Shown: positions 24,278 through 31,958 of the stretch, one piece after another
Numbering within the stretch: the first letter of the stretch is position 1
Layout: each line of letters starts with the position of its first letter
DNA from: Candidatus Woesearchaeota archaeon CG10_big_fil_rev_8_21_14_0_10_33_12
GTDB lineage: Archaea; Nanobdellota; Nanobdellia; Woesearchaeales; CG1-02-33-12
Length of the DNA stretch: 42,897 nucleotides
Direction: 5' to 3'
Assembly: GCA_002762865.1 (NCBI GenBank)
Contig: PCYE01000025.1
Location: forward strand, 1 to 42,897
Made by a program: the position numbers and the translations under genes
The notes under the pieces: model-generated
Database searches by the model: none
Seen by the model: the letters and a program-made list of their open reading frames with translations, nothing else
Told to the model about the DNA's origin: nothing

Positions 24278-24916
24278 ATGATAATAAAAAATATACCTTT
24301 TATAAATGATAGAAAAGAAAAACAACCTTCTTGTCAGGGACCTCCTACTGTAATGATGGTTTTAAAATTTTTTAGCATTGATATACCTTATTCCAAATTA
24401 TATGAAAAAATTAAATACAAAAAAGGAAAATGGTTTTTTGAAACATATATTGTTGAATTATTGTTTTCTTTTGGAATTTCTTGTAAATACTATAGTGATA
24501 TGCAAATACGAAAAATTGAAAATAGTAAGAAGGAATTTAAAAAAGTAAGCAATCTTGAATTTAATGAGAAAAATAAAAAAAAGATAGATATTCCTCGCTA
24601 TGATTCTGGTATTGTATTTGTATTAAATAATAAACTTTTCGAAAAAAGAAAGATTGATATCAACTTCCTAATTGAACAACTTAAAAAAAGAAAACTTGTT
24701 ATAGCTACAATCAATAGAAATAAATTAACAGGAAATAAGGGTTATAAAGGACATTTTATTCTTATTAAAGGTTTTGATAATAAAAATATTATATGTAATG
24801 ATTGCTATTTAGGTGAAAATATAAAAATACCAATAAATAAATTTAAAGATTCCTTTTATTACCCATCTAATCAGAAAAAGACACATCACATTGTTGTAAT
24901 TGATATTTTAAGTTAA
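24278..24916 (+). CDS. C39-like cysteine peptidase
   Basis: A 212-residue protein with the C39-like papain-fold pattern: a candidate catalytic Cys19 in QPSCQGPPTVMMVLKFF, His159 in GYKGHFILIKGFD and Asp175 in IICNDCYLG. The N-terminal motif differs from the usual CGP by having CQGP. C39 peptidases of ABC exporters remove leader peptides after a double glycine, while C39-like stand-alone proteins have varied roles. This one has no signal peptide and no transporter domains, so it should be cytoplasmic. It lies 91 nt after the ligase of the biosynthetic operon and ends 5 nt before tRNA-Gln, at the right edge of the element. Processing or cleavage of a peptide product is an inference. Confidence 0.6.
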   Translation: MIIKNIPFINDRKEKQPSCQGPPTVMMVLKFFSIDIPYSKLYEKIKYKKGKWFFETYIVELLFSFGISCKYYSDMQIRKIENSKKEFKKVSNLEFNEKNKKKIDIPRYDSGIVFVLNNKLFEKRKIDINFLIEQLKKRKLVIATINRNKLTGNKGYKGHFILIKGFDNKNIICNDCYLGENIKIPINKFKDSFYYPSNQKKTHHIVVIDILS

Positions 24917-24921
24917 ATAAT

Positions 24922-24937
24922 TAGCCCCGCACGGATT
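24922..24937. repeat. Right attachment-site repeat within tRNA-Gln
   Basis: TAGCCCCGCACGGATT covers the discriminator, the acceptor 3' strand, the 3' strand of the T-stem and the first T-loop bases of tRNA-Gln. It is a direct repeat of 13649-13664. Confidence 0.75.
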
Positions 24938-24994
24938 CGAACCGTGGTCACAAGGTCCAGAGCCTTGTATGATTGGCCACTACACTACGGGGCT
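24922..24994 (-). tRNA. tRNA-Gln (anticodon CTG)
   Basis: Read on the minus strand, AGCCCCG and CGGGGCT form the acceptor stem, CAAGG-CTCTGGA-CCTTG the anticodon arm with anticodon CTG (reads CAG), and CACGG-TTCGAAT-CCGTG the T-arm. The discriminator is A, and no intron is present. Its 3' end (24922-24937) is the right attachment repeat of the putative element. Confidence 0.95.
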
Positions 24995-25070
24995 GTAAAC
25001 AGGAGGAAAAGGCCTGTTTTTAAAAAGTTTTCCAAAAGCATTAAATATCCTGCTATTTTCTATATTTTAT

Positions 25071-25673
25071 ATGAAAAAAATAGGGGCTGGCGCAGAGGCC
25101 TTAATCTACCTTGATAAGAAAGAAGTTGTAAAAGAAAGGATAAAAAAGAGCTACCGTTTAAAGCAGATAGATGAAAAGCTAAGGAAGTTCAGGACAAGAA
25201 GAGAAGCAAAAGTCCTTGAAAAGCTTCATTCAATTGGTTTCCCAATACCAAAACTGATTCTTTCAGATGACAAAAAGATGCTCATAAAAATGGAATTCCT
25301 TAAAGGAAAAAAGCTTAGGGATATTTTAAACAAAAAAAACTGCGAAAAGCTTTGCAGAGAGATTGGGGAGGAGGTCGCAACATTACACAAAAAGGGCATA
25401 ATTCATGGAGACTTAACAACGTCAAACATGATTCTTAAAGATAAAATTTATTTTATTGACTTTGGACTAAGCTTTTTCTCAGATAAAATAGAGGATAAGG
25501 CTGTTGATATTCACCTTTTAAGGCAGGCCCTTGAATCAAAACATCATGAAATCTTTAAAAAATCATTTAAAGCTATGTTAGCAGGGTATAAAATAAAAAA
25601 CCCTGATTACAATACCATAATTAAAAGACTTGAAAAAGTAGAAGCAAGGGGAAGATACAAAGGAAAATCTTAA
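25071..25673 (+). CDS. bud32: KEOPS complex kinase Bud32
   Basis: A 200-residue protein. The short atypical kinase fold of Bud32 is clear: GAGAEALIYL at the N-terminus replaces the usual glycine-rich loop, VKERIKKSYRLKQIDEKLRK is the family signature with the ATP lysine, HGDLTTSNMIL is the catalytic loop, and FIDFGLSFFSDKIEDKAVD contains the metal-binding Asp. The C-terminal KKVEARGRYKGK-like end is typical. Bud32 is the ATPase/kinase of the KEOPS complex, which makes the t6A37 modification of tRNA. It is not fused to Kae1 here. It has its own promoter after the tRNA-Gln gene and marks the return to core genes. Confidence 0.95.
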   Translation: MKKIGAGAEALIYLDKKEVVKERIKKSYRLKQIDEKLRKFRTRREAKVLEKLHSIGFPIPKLILSDDKKMLIKMEFLKGKKLRDILNKKNCEKLCREIGEEVATLHKKGIIHGDLTTSNMILKDKIYFIDFGLSFFSDKIEDKAVDIHLLRQALESKHHEIFKKSFKAMLAGYKIKNPDYNTIIKRLEKVEARGRYKGKS

Positions 25674-25716
25674 AATCAAAAGGTTTTTATACTGAAAATT
25701 AAACTAATAATAAAAA

Positions 25717-26970
25717 ATGGGTGTTATTTCAGATACGCTAAAGAAACTTAGTGGAAAAAGGCTTGGAAAAATAGAAAAAAAGTGGGTGTTTGATGCTTCT
25801 TCTTCTATATCATCAAGCCCAATAGCTGCAGAAATAACTAAAGGGCAGGTAGGCATTGTATTTGGCACACAAGATGGAAAAATGTATATGCTTGATGCTG
25901 ATGCCCAAATAAAATGGTTCTATTCAATCCAGGAAAAGATTGGTGAAATACAGCAGATGTTTCTTGATGAAGAAACTGCAAAAAGCATTTATGCCTCACC
26001 AAAACTTGCTGATATAAACAAAGACGGCAAGAAAGAAGTTCTTTTTGGCTCTGATATCGGAAAATTCTATGCTTTAAGCTCATTAGGAAAGCTTTTATGG
26101 GACTTCAGGACAGATGGAGAAATAAGGTCATCTGCCCTTGTGCAGGATAATATGATTATATTTGGCTCTAATGACAAAAATCTTTATGCCCTAAATTTAA
26201 AAGGAAAACTTTTATGGAAATTTAAGGCAGACTCAGGAATTGAATCAAGCCCAGCTGTATTGAAAGGCAAAAAAACTCAGATAATATTTGGCTCTAATGA
26301 TGGCAAAATTTATTCCTTAGATACAAAAGGAAAGTTGTTATGGCAATTCAAAACAAATGGCAAAATAACAGCAAAACCAGCAATAGGGGATATTTATGCT
26401 AATAAAAAAAATTATATTGTTATTGGATCTGCTGATAACAACATTTATGCCTTAAATGAGAATGGCAAACTTGAATGGCTCTATGAAACCGAGGGCAGAA
26501 TATGCTCAAAAGTATGTTTGGCAGATATTAACAATGACAAAAAGCTTGAGATAATCTTTGGATCATGTGACGATAATATATACTGCTTGTCATGCAATGG
26601 AAGCAAAATATGGAGTTATGAAACAGACTTTTGGGTTGTTGCAACTCCATTAATACTTGATATAGATAATGATGGAAAACTAGAGGTTATTGCTGGCTCT
26701 TATGACAACTCTGTTTATGTTCTTGATGCAGAAGGTACATTCCTTCTTGATTACATGCCAGGAGTTTCAGTAGTGACCCAACAGCCTGGCCATTATCATG
26801 ATTTAATAACCGCAGAACCAGGGGAATATGTGGGGAAAAAACTTTGGGAATATAAAACAGAAGGGATGATAATTGGCTCTACATTTATTACAAACAATAA
26901 AAAACAAAAAGAGATGATTATTGGAATAAAAGAAGGAAAACTGGATAATCTCACTTATAAAAAAGATTAA
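25717..26970 (+). CDS. PQQ/WD-like beta-propeller protein
   Basis: A 417-residue protein built of about seven repeats of the form SSPAVxDIxxDGKxEIIFGSxDGKIYALDxxGKLLWxF, which is the PQQ-type beta-propeller blade with the closing Trp. Several blades carry DINKDGK-like acidic loops resembling calcium-binding sites. Such propellers are protein-interaction platforms. There is no signal peptide, so unlike many PQQ-repeat proteins it should be cytoplasmic. The stop codon overlaps an upstream ATG of the KaiC-like gene, so the two products are probably made together. The TATA element GTTTTTATAC (about 25681-25690) gives a near-leaderless start. Confidence 0.85.
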   Translation: MGVISDTLKKLSGKRLGKIEKKWVFDASSSISSSPIAAEITKGQVGIVFGTQDGKMYMLDADAQIKWFYSIQEKIGEIQQMFLDEETAKSIYASPKLADINKDGKKEVLFGSDIGKFYALSSLGKLLWDFRTDGEIRSSALVQDNMIIFGSNDKNLYALNLKGKLLWKFKADSGIESSPAVLKGKKTQIIFGSNDGKIYSLDTKGKLLWQFKTNGKITAKPAIGDIYANKKNYIVIGSADNNIYALNENGKLEWLYETEGRICSKVCLADINNDKKLEIIFGSCDDNIYCLSCNGSKIWSYETDFWVVATPLILDIDNDGKLEVIAGSYDNSVYVLDAEGTFLLDYMPGVSVVTQQPGHYHDLITAEPGEYVGKKLWEYKTEGMIIGSTFITNNKKQKEMIIGIKEGKLDNLTYKKD

Positions 26971-26981
26971 TGGAGGGAAAA

Positions 26982-27794
26982 ATGGTTAAGGAATTAAAAA
27001 AAAATCAGGAGTTAAAGAGAATTAAGGTCTATATAAATGGTTTTGATGAGCAACTGCAGGGTGGTGTTCCAGAGGGATATGTCACACTAATTTGCGGTAC
27101 AGCTGGAACAATGAAAACCAGTATAGCCTTTAATGTCCTATACAATGAGGCACTGGATGGAAAAACAGGATTATATGTTTCACTTGAGCAGTCAGCTAAA
27201 TCTCTGTTGGAGCATGCAGAAAAAATGGGGTATGACCTTTCAAAAATAAACCTTGTTGTTATGTCAGATATAGCAAAACTAAAGGCAACTATCCAGGATA
27301 TTAAATCAGCAAAGGGTGGATCATTAGTTATCTCAGATTTGGGTGCAATAAGAAAGCAGATAAAAGAAACTAAAATTGGGCCTAGCGGTGACTGGCTGAA
27401 TGTTATAAAGAATATAATAAAAAAGCTTAAAGCAGAGGCAAAATGTGATTTGTTTGTCCTTGATTCTTTATCTGCATTATACGTTTTGTCAAGCTTTGAT
27501 GACCCGAGAACAAAACTGTTCTATATATTTGAGTTTTTGAGGGATGCTGAATTAACAACTTTTTTGATTTCTGAGATGCCTCTTGACAAAAGCAGGTATA
27601 GCGAGTATGAGGTTGAGGATTATCTGGCAGATGGAATAATTCTCTTGCAGCATACAGAGAGATTTAGAAAAGTTATAAGGGAAATATCAATTGTTAAGAT
27701 GAGATCCACTGACTGCAATACAGATGTTTTCACTCTTGAATACAAGAATAAGAAATTCTATGCCTTGCAGGGAGGAAAACCTCCTTTAGTGTAA
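26982..27794 (+). CDS. KaiC/RadA-like RecA-superfamily ATPase
   Basis: A 270-residue single-domain protein. GLDE-like FDEQLQGGVPEGYVTLICG is the KaiC start, GTAGTMKTS at about residues 39-47 is Walker A, YVSLEQSAKSLLEHAEKMG is the KaiC-specific helix with the catalytic Glu, and LFVLDSLSALY is Walker B. Archaeal KaiC-like ATPases act in signalling and motility regulation (for example archaellum ArlH-type proteins), but this one cannot be assigned. ATG 26982 is preferred over ATG 26970 because GGAGGG stands 5 nt before it. The preceding gene is a beta-propeller protein, a plausible partner. Confidence 0.88.
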   Translation: MVKELKKNQELKRIKVYINGFDEQLQGGVPEGYVTLICGTAGTMKTSIAFNVLYNEALDGKTGLYVSLEQSAKSLLEHAEKMGYDLSKINLVVMSDIAKLKATIQDIKSAKGGSLVISDLGAIRKQIKETKIGPSGDWLNVIKNIIKKLKAEAKCDLFVLDSLSALYVLSSFDDPRTKLFYIFEFLRDAELTTFLISEMPLDKSRYSEYEVEDYLADGIILLQHTERFRKVIREISIVKMRSTDCNTDVFTLEYKNKKFYALQGGKPPLV

Positions 27795-27843
27795 TTCAGG
27801 ATTTTTCGAAAACAATAAATAGTCATGTATAATTTATATTCCT

Positions 27844-28629
27844 ATGGCTAGAATAACCATTGATATTAAAAAATCCATTGAACAGAATGCTGCTGTTTAT
27901 TTTGAAAAAGCAAAGAAATCAAGGAAAAAGCTTGAAGGTGCAAAAAAAGCTTTTGAAAAGAGCCAGGATAAGCTAATTTTGTTAAATGAAAAAAAGAAAA
28001 AAATAGTTTCAAGTGAGAAAATAACAGAAAAACCAGTTAGAAAAAAAGAATGGTATGAAAAGTTCAGATGGTTCTTAAGCTCAGAGGGATTTCTTTGCAT
28101 TGGCGGAAGGGATGCAACAACCAATGATATCATAATAAAGAAACATGCTGATAAGAATGATATTGTTTTCCATACAGATATGGCAGGCTCGCCTTTTTTT
28201 GTTATCAAAGCAAATAACAGTAAAATAAGCCAAAAAACAATGGAAGAGGCAGCGCAGGCAACAGCATCTTACAGCAGGGCATGGCGTTTGGGCTTGTCAA
28301 GCCTTGAAGTGTTTTATGTAAAGCCAGAGCAGCTGACAAAAAAGGCAAACTCAGGCGAGTATATAGCCAAAGGAGCCTTTATGGTGGTAGGCAAGACAAA
28401 CTATATTCATCCTGTGCTGGAGATAGCAGTTGGCATTAAAGATAATGTAATAATTGGCGGCCCTGTTAATGCAATAAAAACAAATTCTGAAAAATTTGTT
28501 ATTATAAAACAGGGAAAAGAAAAAACAAGCGAGATTGCAAAAAAAATTAAAAAAATTATTGGCGGAAGCATTGATGAAATAACCTTGTTTATTCCTGCAG
28601 GCGGCTCAAGAATTCAAAAAACTAAATAA
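27844..28629 (+). CDS. Stand-alone NFACT-R domain protein (Rqc2/RqcH C-terminal part)
   Basis: A 261-residue protein. Residues 1-60 (ARITIDIKKSIEQNAAVYFEKAKKSRKKLE...) match the start of the coiled-coil region of Rqc2/RqcH/Tae2 proteins, and residues 75-200 are the NFACT-R domain: WYEKFRWFLSSEGFLCIGGRDATTND, IVFHTDMAGSPFFVIK and AAQATASYSRAWR. Full-length homologues (about 600 residues) bind stalled large ribosomal subunits and recruit tRNA. This protein lacks the N-terminal NFACT-N and helix-hairpin-helix parts, and no remnant lies upstream (the KaiC gene is there). It may be a split form with its partner elsewhere. A CGAAA plus AATAAATAG promoter at 27808-27823 supports the start. Confidence 0.85.
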   Translation: MARITIDIKKSIEQNAAVYFEKAKKSRKKLEGAKKAFEKSQDKLILLNEKKKKIVSSEKITEKPVRKKEWYEKFRWFLSSEGFLCIGGRDATTNDIIIKKHADKNDIVFHTDMAGSPFFVIKANNSKISQKTMEEAAQATASYSRAWRLGLSSLEVFYVKPEQLTKKANSGEYIAKGAFMVVGKTNYIHPVLEIAVGIKDNVIIGGPVNAIKTNSEKFVIIKQGKEKTSEIAKKIKKIIGGSIDEITLFIPAGGSRIQKTK

Positions 28630-28678
28630 AAAGGTTTAAATACAATATAAAAAAGTTTTTATTAAAAAGAGGCATTTC

Positions 28679-30475
28679 ATGGAAAACATATTTTTTGATA
28701 TTGGGCTTATAATAATTGTTGCAACTATTGTTGGCTATCTGGCAAGACTGTTAAAGCAGCCGTTAATTCCTGCGTATATTTTAACAGGGCTTGTAATTGG
28801 CCCAATCCTTGGGTTAGTTGAGGACTCAACTATAATATTAACCTTATCTGAGATTGGAATTGCATTTCTTCTTTTTGTTGTTGGCCTTGAACTTAGCTTA
28901 AAAAAACTGAGGGATGTTGCCTCAATTGCAGTCTTTGGTGGTTTTATGCAGTTTGTTTCACTTTTCTCATTTGGTTTTTTAATATCAATAGCTCTTCATT
29001 TTGCAAAGATTGAGGCAATTTATATTGCATTGATAGTTGCGTTCAGCTCCACAATGGTTGTTGTAAAGCTTTTGTCAGACAAGAGAGAGCTTGATACCCT
29101 TCATGGAAGAATAATCATTGGATTCTTATTAATGCAGGATCTTATAGCCATAATTGCTTTATCTGTACTAACAACACTAAACACTTTCTCAATTGCAATA
29201 CTAATAATCTCCCTGCTAAAAGGAGTTGTCCTGCTTTCAGTAGCAGTGATTGCAAGCAAGTTTATTCTTCCGGGCTTGTTTAGGTTTGCTGCAAAATCAC
29301 AGGAGCTTTTGTTTTTAATGGCCTTAACAACTTGCTTTTCATTTTGTATTTTTTCTAATTACATTGGCCAGATAATCATATGCTTTTTTAGCATTCCTTT
29401 TTTTGATAATATGGTTCTTGGCGATGTTCTTGAATTATTAAAGCCAGGATTTTCAATAGCAATAGGGGCTTTTATTGCAGGGGTTAGCATAGCAAACCTT
29501 CCCTATAATGTGGAGATTATTGGAAAAGTAAAGCCATTAAAGGATTTCTTTGCAACTATTTTCTTTGTATCCCTTGGCTTGGAACTGCTGTTGGGTGAGA
29601 TGCGCACTATCCTCCTTCCATTAGTAGTCTTTACATTATTTGTAATAATCTTCAAGCCCTTGCTGACAATAGTTATATGCAGCCTGTTTAATTACAAAAA
29701 AAGGGTATCTTTTTTAACTTCCATATCACTGGCACAGGTATCTGAGTTTTCACTGATAATAGTCGCCCAGGGGCTTATTCTTGGCCATATATCTGAGGGG
29801 TTATTTTCCTTAACAGTACTTCTTGCAATTATAACAATAACCCTAACCTCTTATTTTATACAATTTGATAATAGCATGTATATCAGGCTCTCAGGATTTT
29901 TGCAGATGTTTGAAAAGATAGGAACTAAAACCAAAAAAATGGAATATCTTCCAGAAGATAAAAAAACAGATGTTATCCTTTGCGGCTACAACCGGATAGG
30001 ATACAGTATTGTCAGAACAATCCAGAAAATTAAGAAAAGCCTGCTAATAGTTGATTTTAATCCAGATGTTATAAAAAGGTTAATAGCAGGAAAGATACCC
30101 TGCATGTATGGCGATGTCGGTGACTCAGAAGTTCTTGAAAGATTAGAGCTGAACAAGGCAGAGATGGTTATATCAACTGTTCCAGAAGAACAGGACAATC
30201 TTCTTTTAATAAAGAAAACAAAGGATGTTAATAAAAAAGCACTTATATTTGTAACTGCAAACCAGGTTGAGGAAGCCCTAAAGCTTTATGATGCTGGGGC
30301 AGATTATGTCATCTTGCCGCACTTGCTTGGCGGAGAACACGTTTCAATTCTTTTAGAGGATTTCACAGGAAATATAAATAAGATCCTTGAAACAAAATTA
30401 AAGCATATAGACGAGCTACACCAAAGAAGAAAACTTGGCAGCGAGCATCCAATGAACCTGAACCATAATGCATAA
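28679..30475 (+). CDS. CPA2 cation:proton antiporter with TrkA-N domain (KefB-type)
   Basis: A 598-residue membrane protein. About the first 390 residues contain some 12 hydrophobic segments of the Na+/H+ or K+/H+ exchanger fold, including LKQPLIPAYILTGLVIGPIL and GIAFLLFVVGLELSLKKL. After a linker, KTDVILCGYNRIGYSIVRTI begins a Rossmann-type TrkA-N domain with the DFNPD acidic residue and GDVGDSEVLERL, which binds NAD(H) or another nucleotide and gates the channel. The likely role is export of K+ or Na+ against protons and pH control. A GAGG ribosome-binding site precedes the ATG. The stop overlaps the YhbY gene by 8 nt. Confidence 0.93.
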   Translation: MENIFFDIGLIIIVATIVGYLARLLKQPLIPAYILTGLVIGPILGLVEDSTIILTLSEIGIAFLLFVVGLELSLKKLRDVASIAVFGGFMQFVSLFSFGFLISIALHFAKIEAIYIALIVAFSSTMVVVKLLSDKRELDTLHGRIIIGFLLMQDLIAIIALSVLTTLNTFSIAILIISLLKGVVLLSVAVIASKFILPGLFRFAAKSQELLFLMALTTCFSFCIFSNYIGQIIICFFSIPFFDNMVLGDVLELLKPGFSIAIGAFIAGVSIANLPYNVEIIGKVKPLKDFFATIFFVSLGLELLLGEMRTILLPLVVFTLFVIIFKPLLTIVICSLFNYKKRVSFLTSISLAQVSEFSLIIVAQGLILGHISEGLFSLTVLLAIITITLTSYFIQFDNSMYIRLSGFLQMFEKIGTKTKKMEYLPEDKKTDVILCGYNRIGYSIVRTIQKIKKSLLIVDFNPDVIKRLIAGKIPCMYGDVGDSEVLERLELNKAEMVISTVPEEQDNLLLIKKTKDVNKKALIFVTANQVEEALKLYDAGADYVILPHLLGGEHVSILLEDFTGNINKILETKLKHIDELHQRRKLGSEHPMNLNHNA

Positions 30476-30734
30476 AATGTTAAATAATAAAAAATTAAAG
30501 GAAAAAGCAAAAACACTTGAGCCAGTCATAAGGATTGGAAAAAATGGCCTGACAGAAAGCACAATTAAGGAGATTAAAAAACAGCTCAACAAAAAAAAGC
30601 TTATCAAGGTGAAACTTCTAAGGGCATTTATCAGTGATAAAAACAAAAAAGAAGTTGCAAAAGAGATTGCTGAAAAAACAAGCTCCAATCTTATCTACAT
30701 GGTTGGCTTTGTTATAGTTTTGTATAAAGATTAA
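30468..30734 (+). CDS. YhbY/CRM-type RNA-binding protein
   Basis: An 88-residue single CRM (CRS1-YhbY) domain. The signature IRIGKNGLTESTIKEIKKQL carries the GxxG-like loop (GKNG) that binds RNA, and the central LIKVKLL and final LIYMVGFVIVLYK are the core strands. Bacterial YhbY associates with the 50S precursor. The archaeal proteins are presumed ribosome-assembly factors. ATG 30468 overlaps the antiporter gene, and a second ATG at 30477 is also possible. It is convergent with the YkgJ-like gene (4-nt overlap of 3' ends). Confidence 0.88.
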   Translation: MHKMLNNKKLKEKAKTLEPVIRIGKNGLTESTIKEIKKQLNKKKLIKVKLLRAFISDKNKKEVAKEIAEKTSSNLIYMVGFVIVLYKD

Positions 30735-31447
30735 ATAAGAATATCTTCTGCCTCAGTTAACCTTTTGGTATTGTTTTCAACTATTTTCAGTAAAAATGGT
30801 TTTTTGGCCTCATCTTCAATAACCTTAATATCAGAATCCTTAAGTTTTCCAAATATTTTTTTAGCAAGCTTTATTTTCTCTGTTTCAAGTTGTTTTAAAT
30901 TATTGCTGGTTTTTTTGTTTTTGTATTTAGCAATTAATTTTTGATAATCCTTGTTTTTAGACAAGTCTGTTGAATGCTTAATCTTAAGCCTGTAAAGTAT
31001 GTTGTCTGTTAAAGAGGCTTCCTGTATCAGTATATCTCCCACTAATTTAGAATAATCAGAGTATCTCTTTAGATTGCCCTTTTTTAATTCAAGATTATTC
31101 ATGCACTTGTATGAAGCATCAATCATTTCTTTTTTGTTGAATATAAACTCCTGGATCAAAACCCAGTATGGAAATAAGCGGCAGTTTAATGGCCTTGCAT
31201 CATAAACAGAGCATTTTTCATTTTTGCGCAGTAAGCAGGGCATGTTAATCCCCAGCTCATAACTGAACTTTGTTGGGTTTGCTGGGTCTCCAAATGGGTT
31301 TATTCCAACAAAATTTTTAAGGATATAACTTACTGGCTTTTCTAAAAAATCAGAAATCCTTATCAAATCTCCAATTGTAAGGTTTATCTGGGCATAGAAT
31401 GCGCTGCAGCATTTTCCGCAATTCCTGCACTTAAAGCCTGCTTCCAT
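30731..31447 (-). CDS. YkgJ-like cysteine-cluster protein
   Basis: A 238-residue protein. The N-terminal FKCRNCGKCCSAFYAQINLT, then INMPCLLRKNEKCSVYDARP with LNCRLFPYWV match the YkgJ (CxxCxxCC) family of putative zinc- or iron-sulfur-binding proteins. The C-terminal half is helical and lysine-rich and is not recognised. The biochemical role of the family is not established. It is the last gene of a minus-strand run after the three paralogues at 31456-33095, from which it is separated by 8 nt, so it may be co-transcribed with them. Confidence 0.8.
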   Translation of the reverse strand: MEAGFKCRNCGKCCSAFYAQINLTIGDLIRISDFLEKPVSYILKNFVGINPFGDPANPTKFSYELGINMPCLLRKNEKCSVYDARPLNCRLFPYWVLIQEFIFNKKEMIDASYKCMNNLELKKGNLKRYSDYSKLVGDILIQEASLTDNILYRLKIKHSTDLSKNKDYQKLIAKYKNKKTSNNLKQLETEKIKLAKKIFGKLKDSDIKVIEDEAKKPFLLKIVENNTKRLTEAEDILI

Positions 31448-31455
31448 TATTGCAT

Positions 31456-31956
31456 CTAAAACCTGTACAGGTTTAAGAATGACTTAACTGTTGTATGAAT
31501 ATGATTAACATCTTCAGCAACCTGGCTTTGGAATCTGGCAGTATAACCCTTATAGACAAATTTGTCAAATATTGTTCTCAAAAAAACATAAGTTGGCTTT
31601 CCTTCCCACTTATTCTCATAATCTGTTGTGAGATACCCATCAAAAACCATCTGTATCCTGCCCTGGTTTAGCTTTACCTTATGCTTATCTTTTTCAACCT
31701 CTACTTCTTTTATGTCAAACATCTGCATTCTTATCTTTATTTCTATCTTGGCATAGTCTGTAATTTTCTTCCATGGCATTATCCAAAGTTCAATGAATTT
31801 TCCCTCTGGCTTTACATGCTCTATGTTCTTTAGCTCTCTTTTGTCATAGCCCTTATCCCTGAACCATTTGTCTATTGTCAGGTAAAGATCATTCGCATCA
31901 AAAAGACCCTCATAATCCAACCTTAATTCATCAATAATTTGTTCTCTTTCAGCCAT
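31456..31956 (-). CDS. Unknown protein, paralogue 3 of 3
   Basis: A 166-residue protein starting MAEREQIIDELRLDYEGLFD. It shares a layout with the two genes upstream (31959 and 32523): an F-D-x-x-x-LY helix, W-F/L-x-x-K-x-Y near residue 35, a strand ending D-I/V-K-E-V-E-V or D-I-E-V with K-x-x-K-x-N, then R-I/M and a D-Y/W-x-x-x-W segment before a C-terminal helix with the L..I/L..K-[FY] pattern. No known family is recognised. The frame is open to 32007, but ATG 31956 follows the previous stop with a GTGG sequence before it. Confidence 0.7.
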   Translation of the reverse strand: MAEREQIIDELRLDYEGLFDANDLYLTIDKWFRDKGYDKRELKNIEHVKPEGKFIELWIMPWKKITDYAKIEIKIRMQMFDIKEVEVEKDKHKVKLNQGRIQMVFDGYLTTDYENKWEGKPTYVFLRTIFDKFVYKGYTARFQSQVAEDVNHIHTTVKSFLNLYRF

Positions 31957-31958
31957 TT

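Larger units (their letters stand above)
13649..24937. mobile_element. Putative integrated element at tRNA-Gln (about 11.3 kb)
   Basis: The segment is bounded by 16-bp direct repeats: the 3' end of an intact tRNA-Gln on the right and a lone copy on the left. Inside are accessory genes only (HEPN-like proteins, an HExxH protein, membrane proteins, a TPR protein, a 2H/metallophosphoesterase fusion, a biosynthetic operon and a C39-like peptidase), and translation or replication genes are absent. Outside, on both sides, housekeeping genes resume. The 51-nt repeats are seen only inside. No integrase, replication or conjugation gene is recognisable, so it may be a decayed or trans-mobilised element. 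This is inference from boundary and content, and no empty site is available to compare. Confidence 0.6.

Noticed and set aside
13749-24916. An integrase or replication gene within the element
   Set aside because: None of the proteins shows tyrosine-recombinase (R..HxxR..Y), serine-recombinase or replication-initiator motifs.
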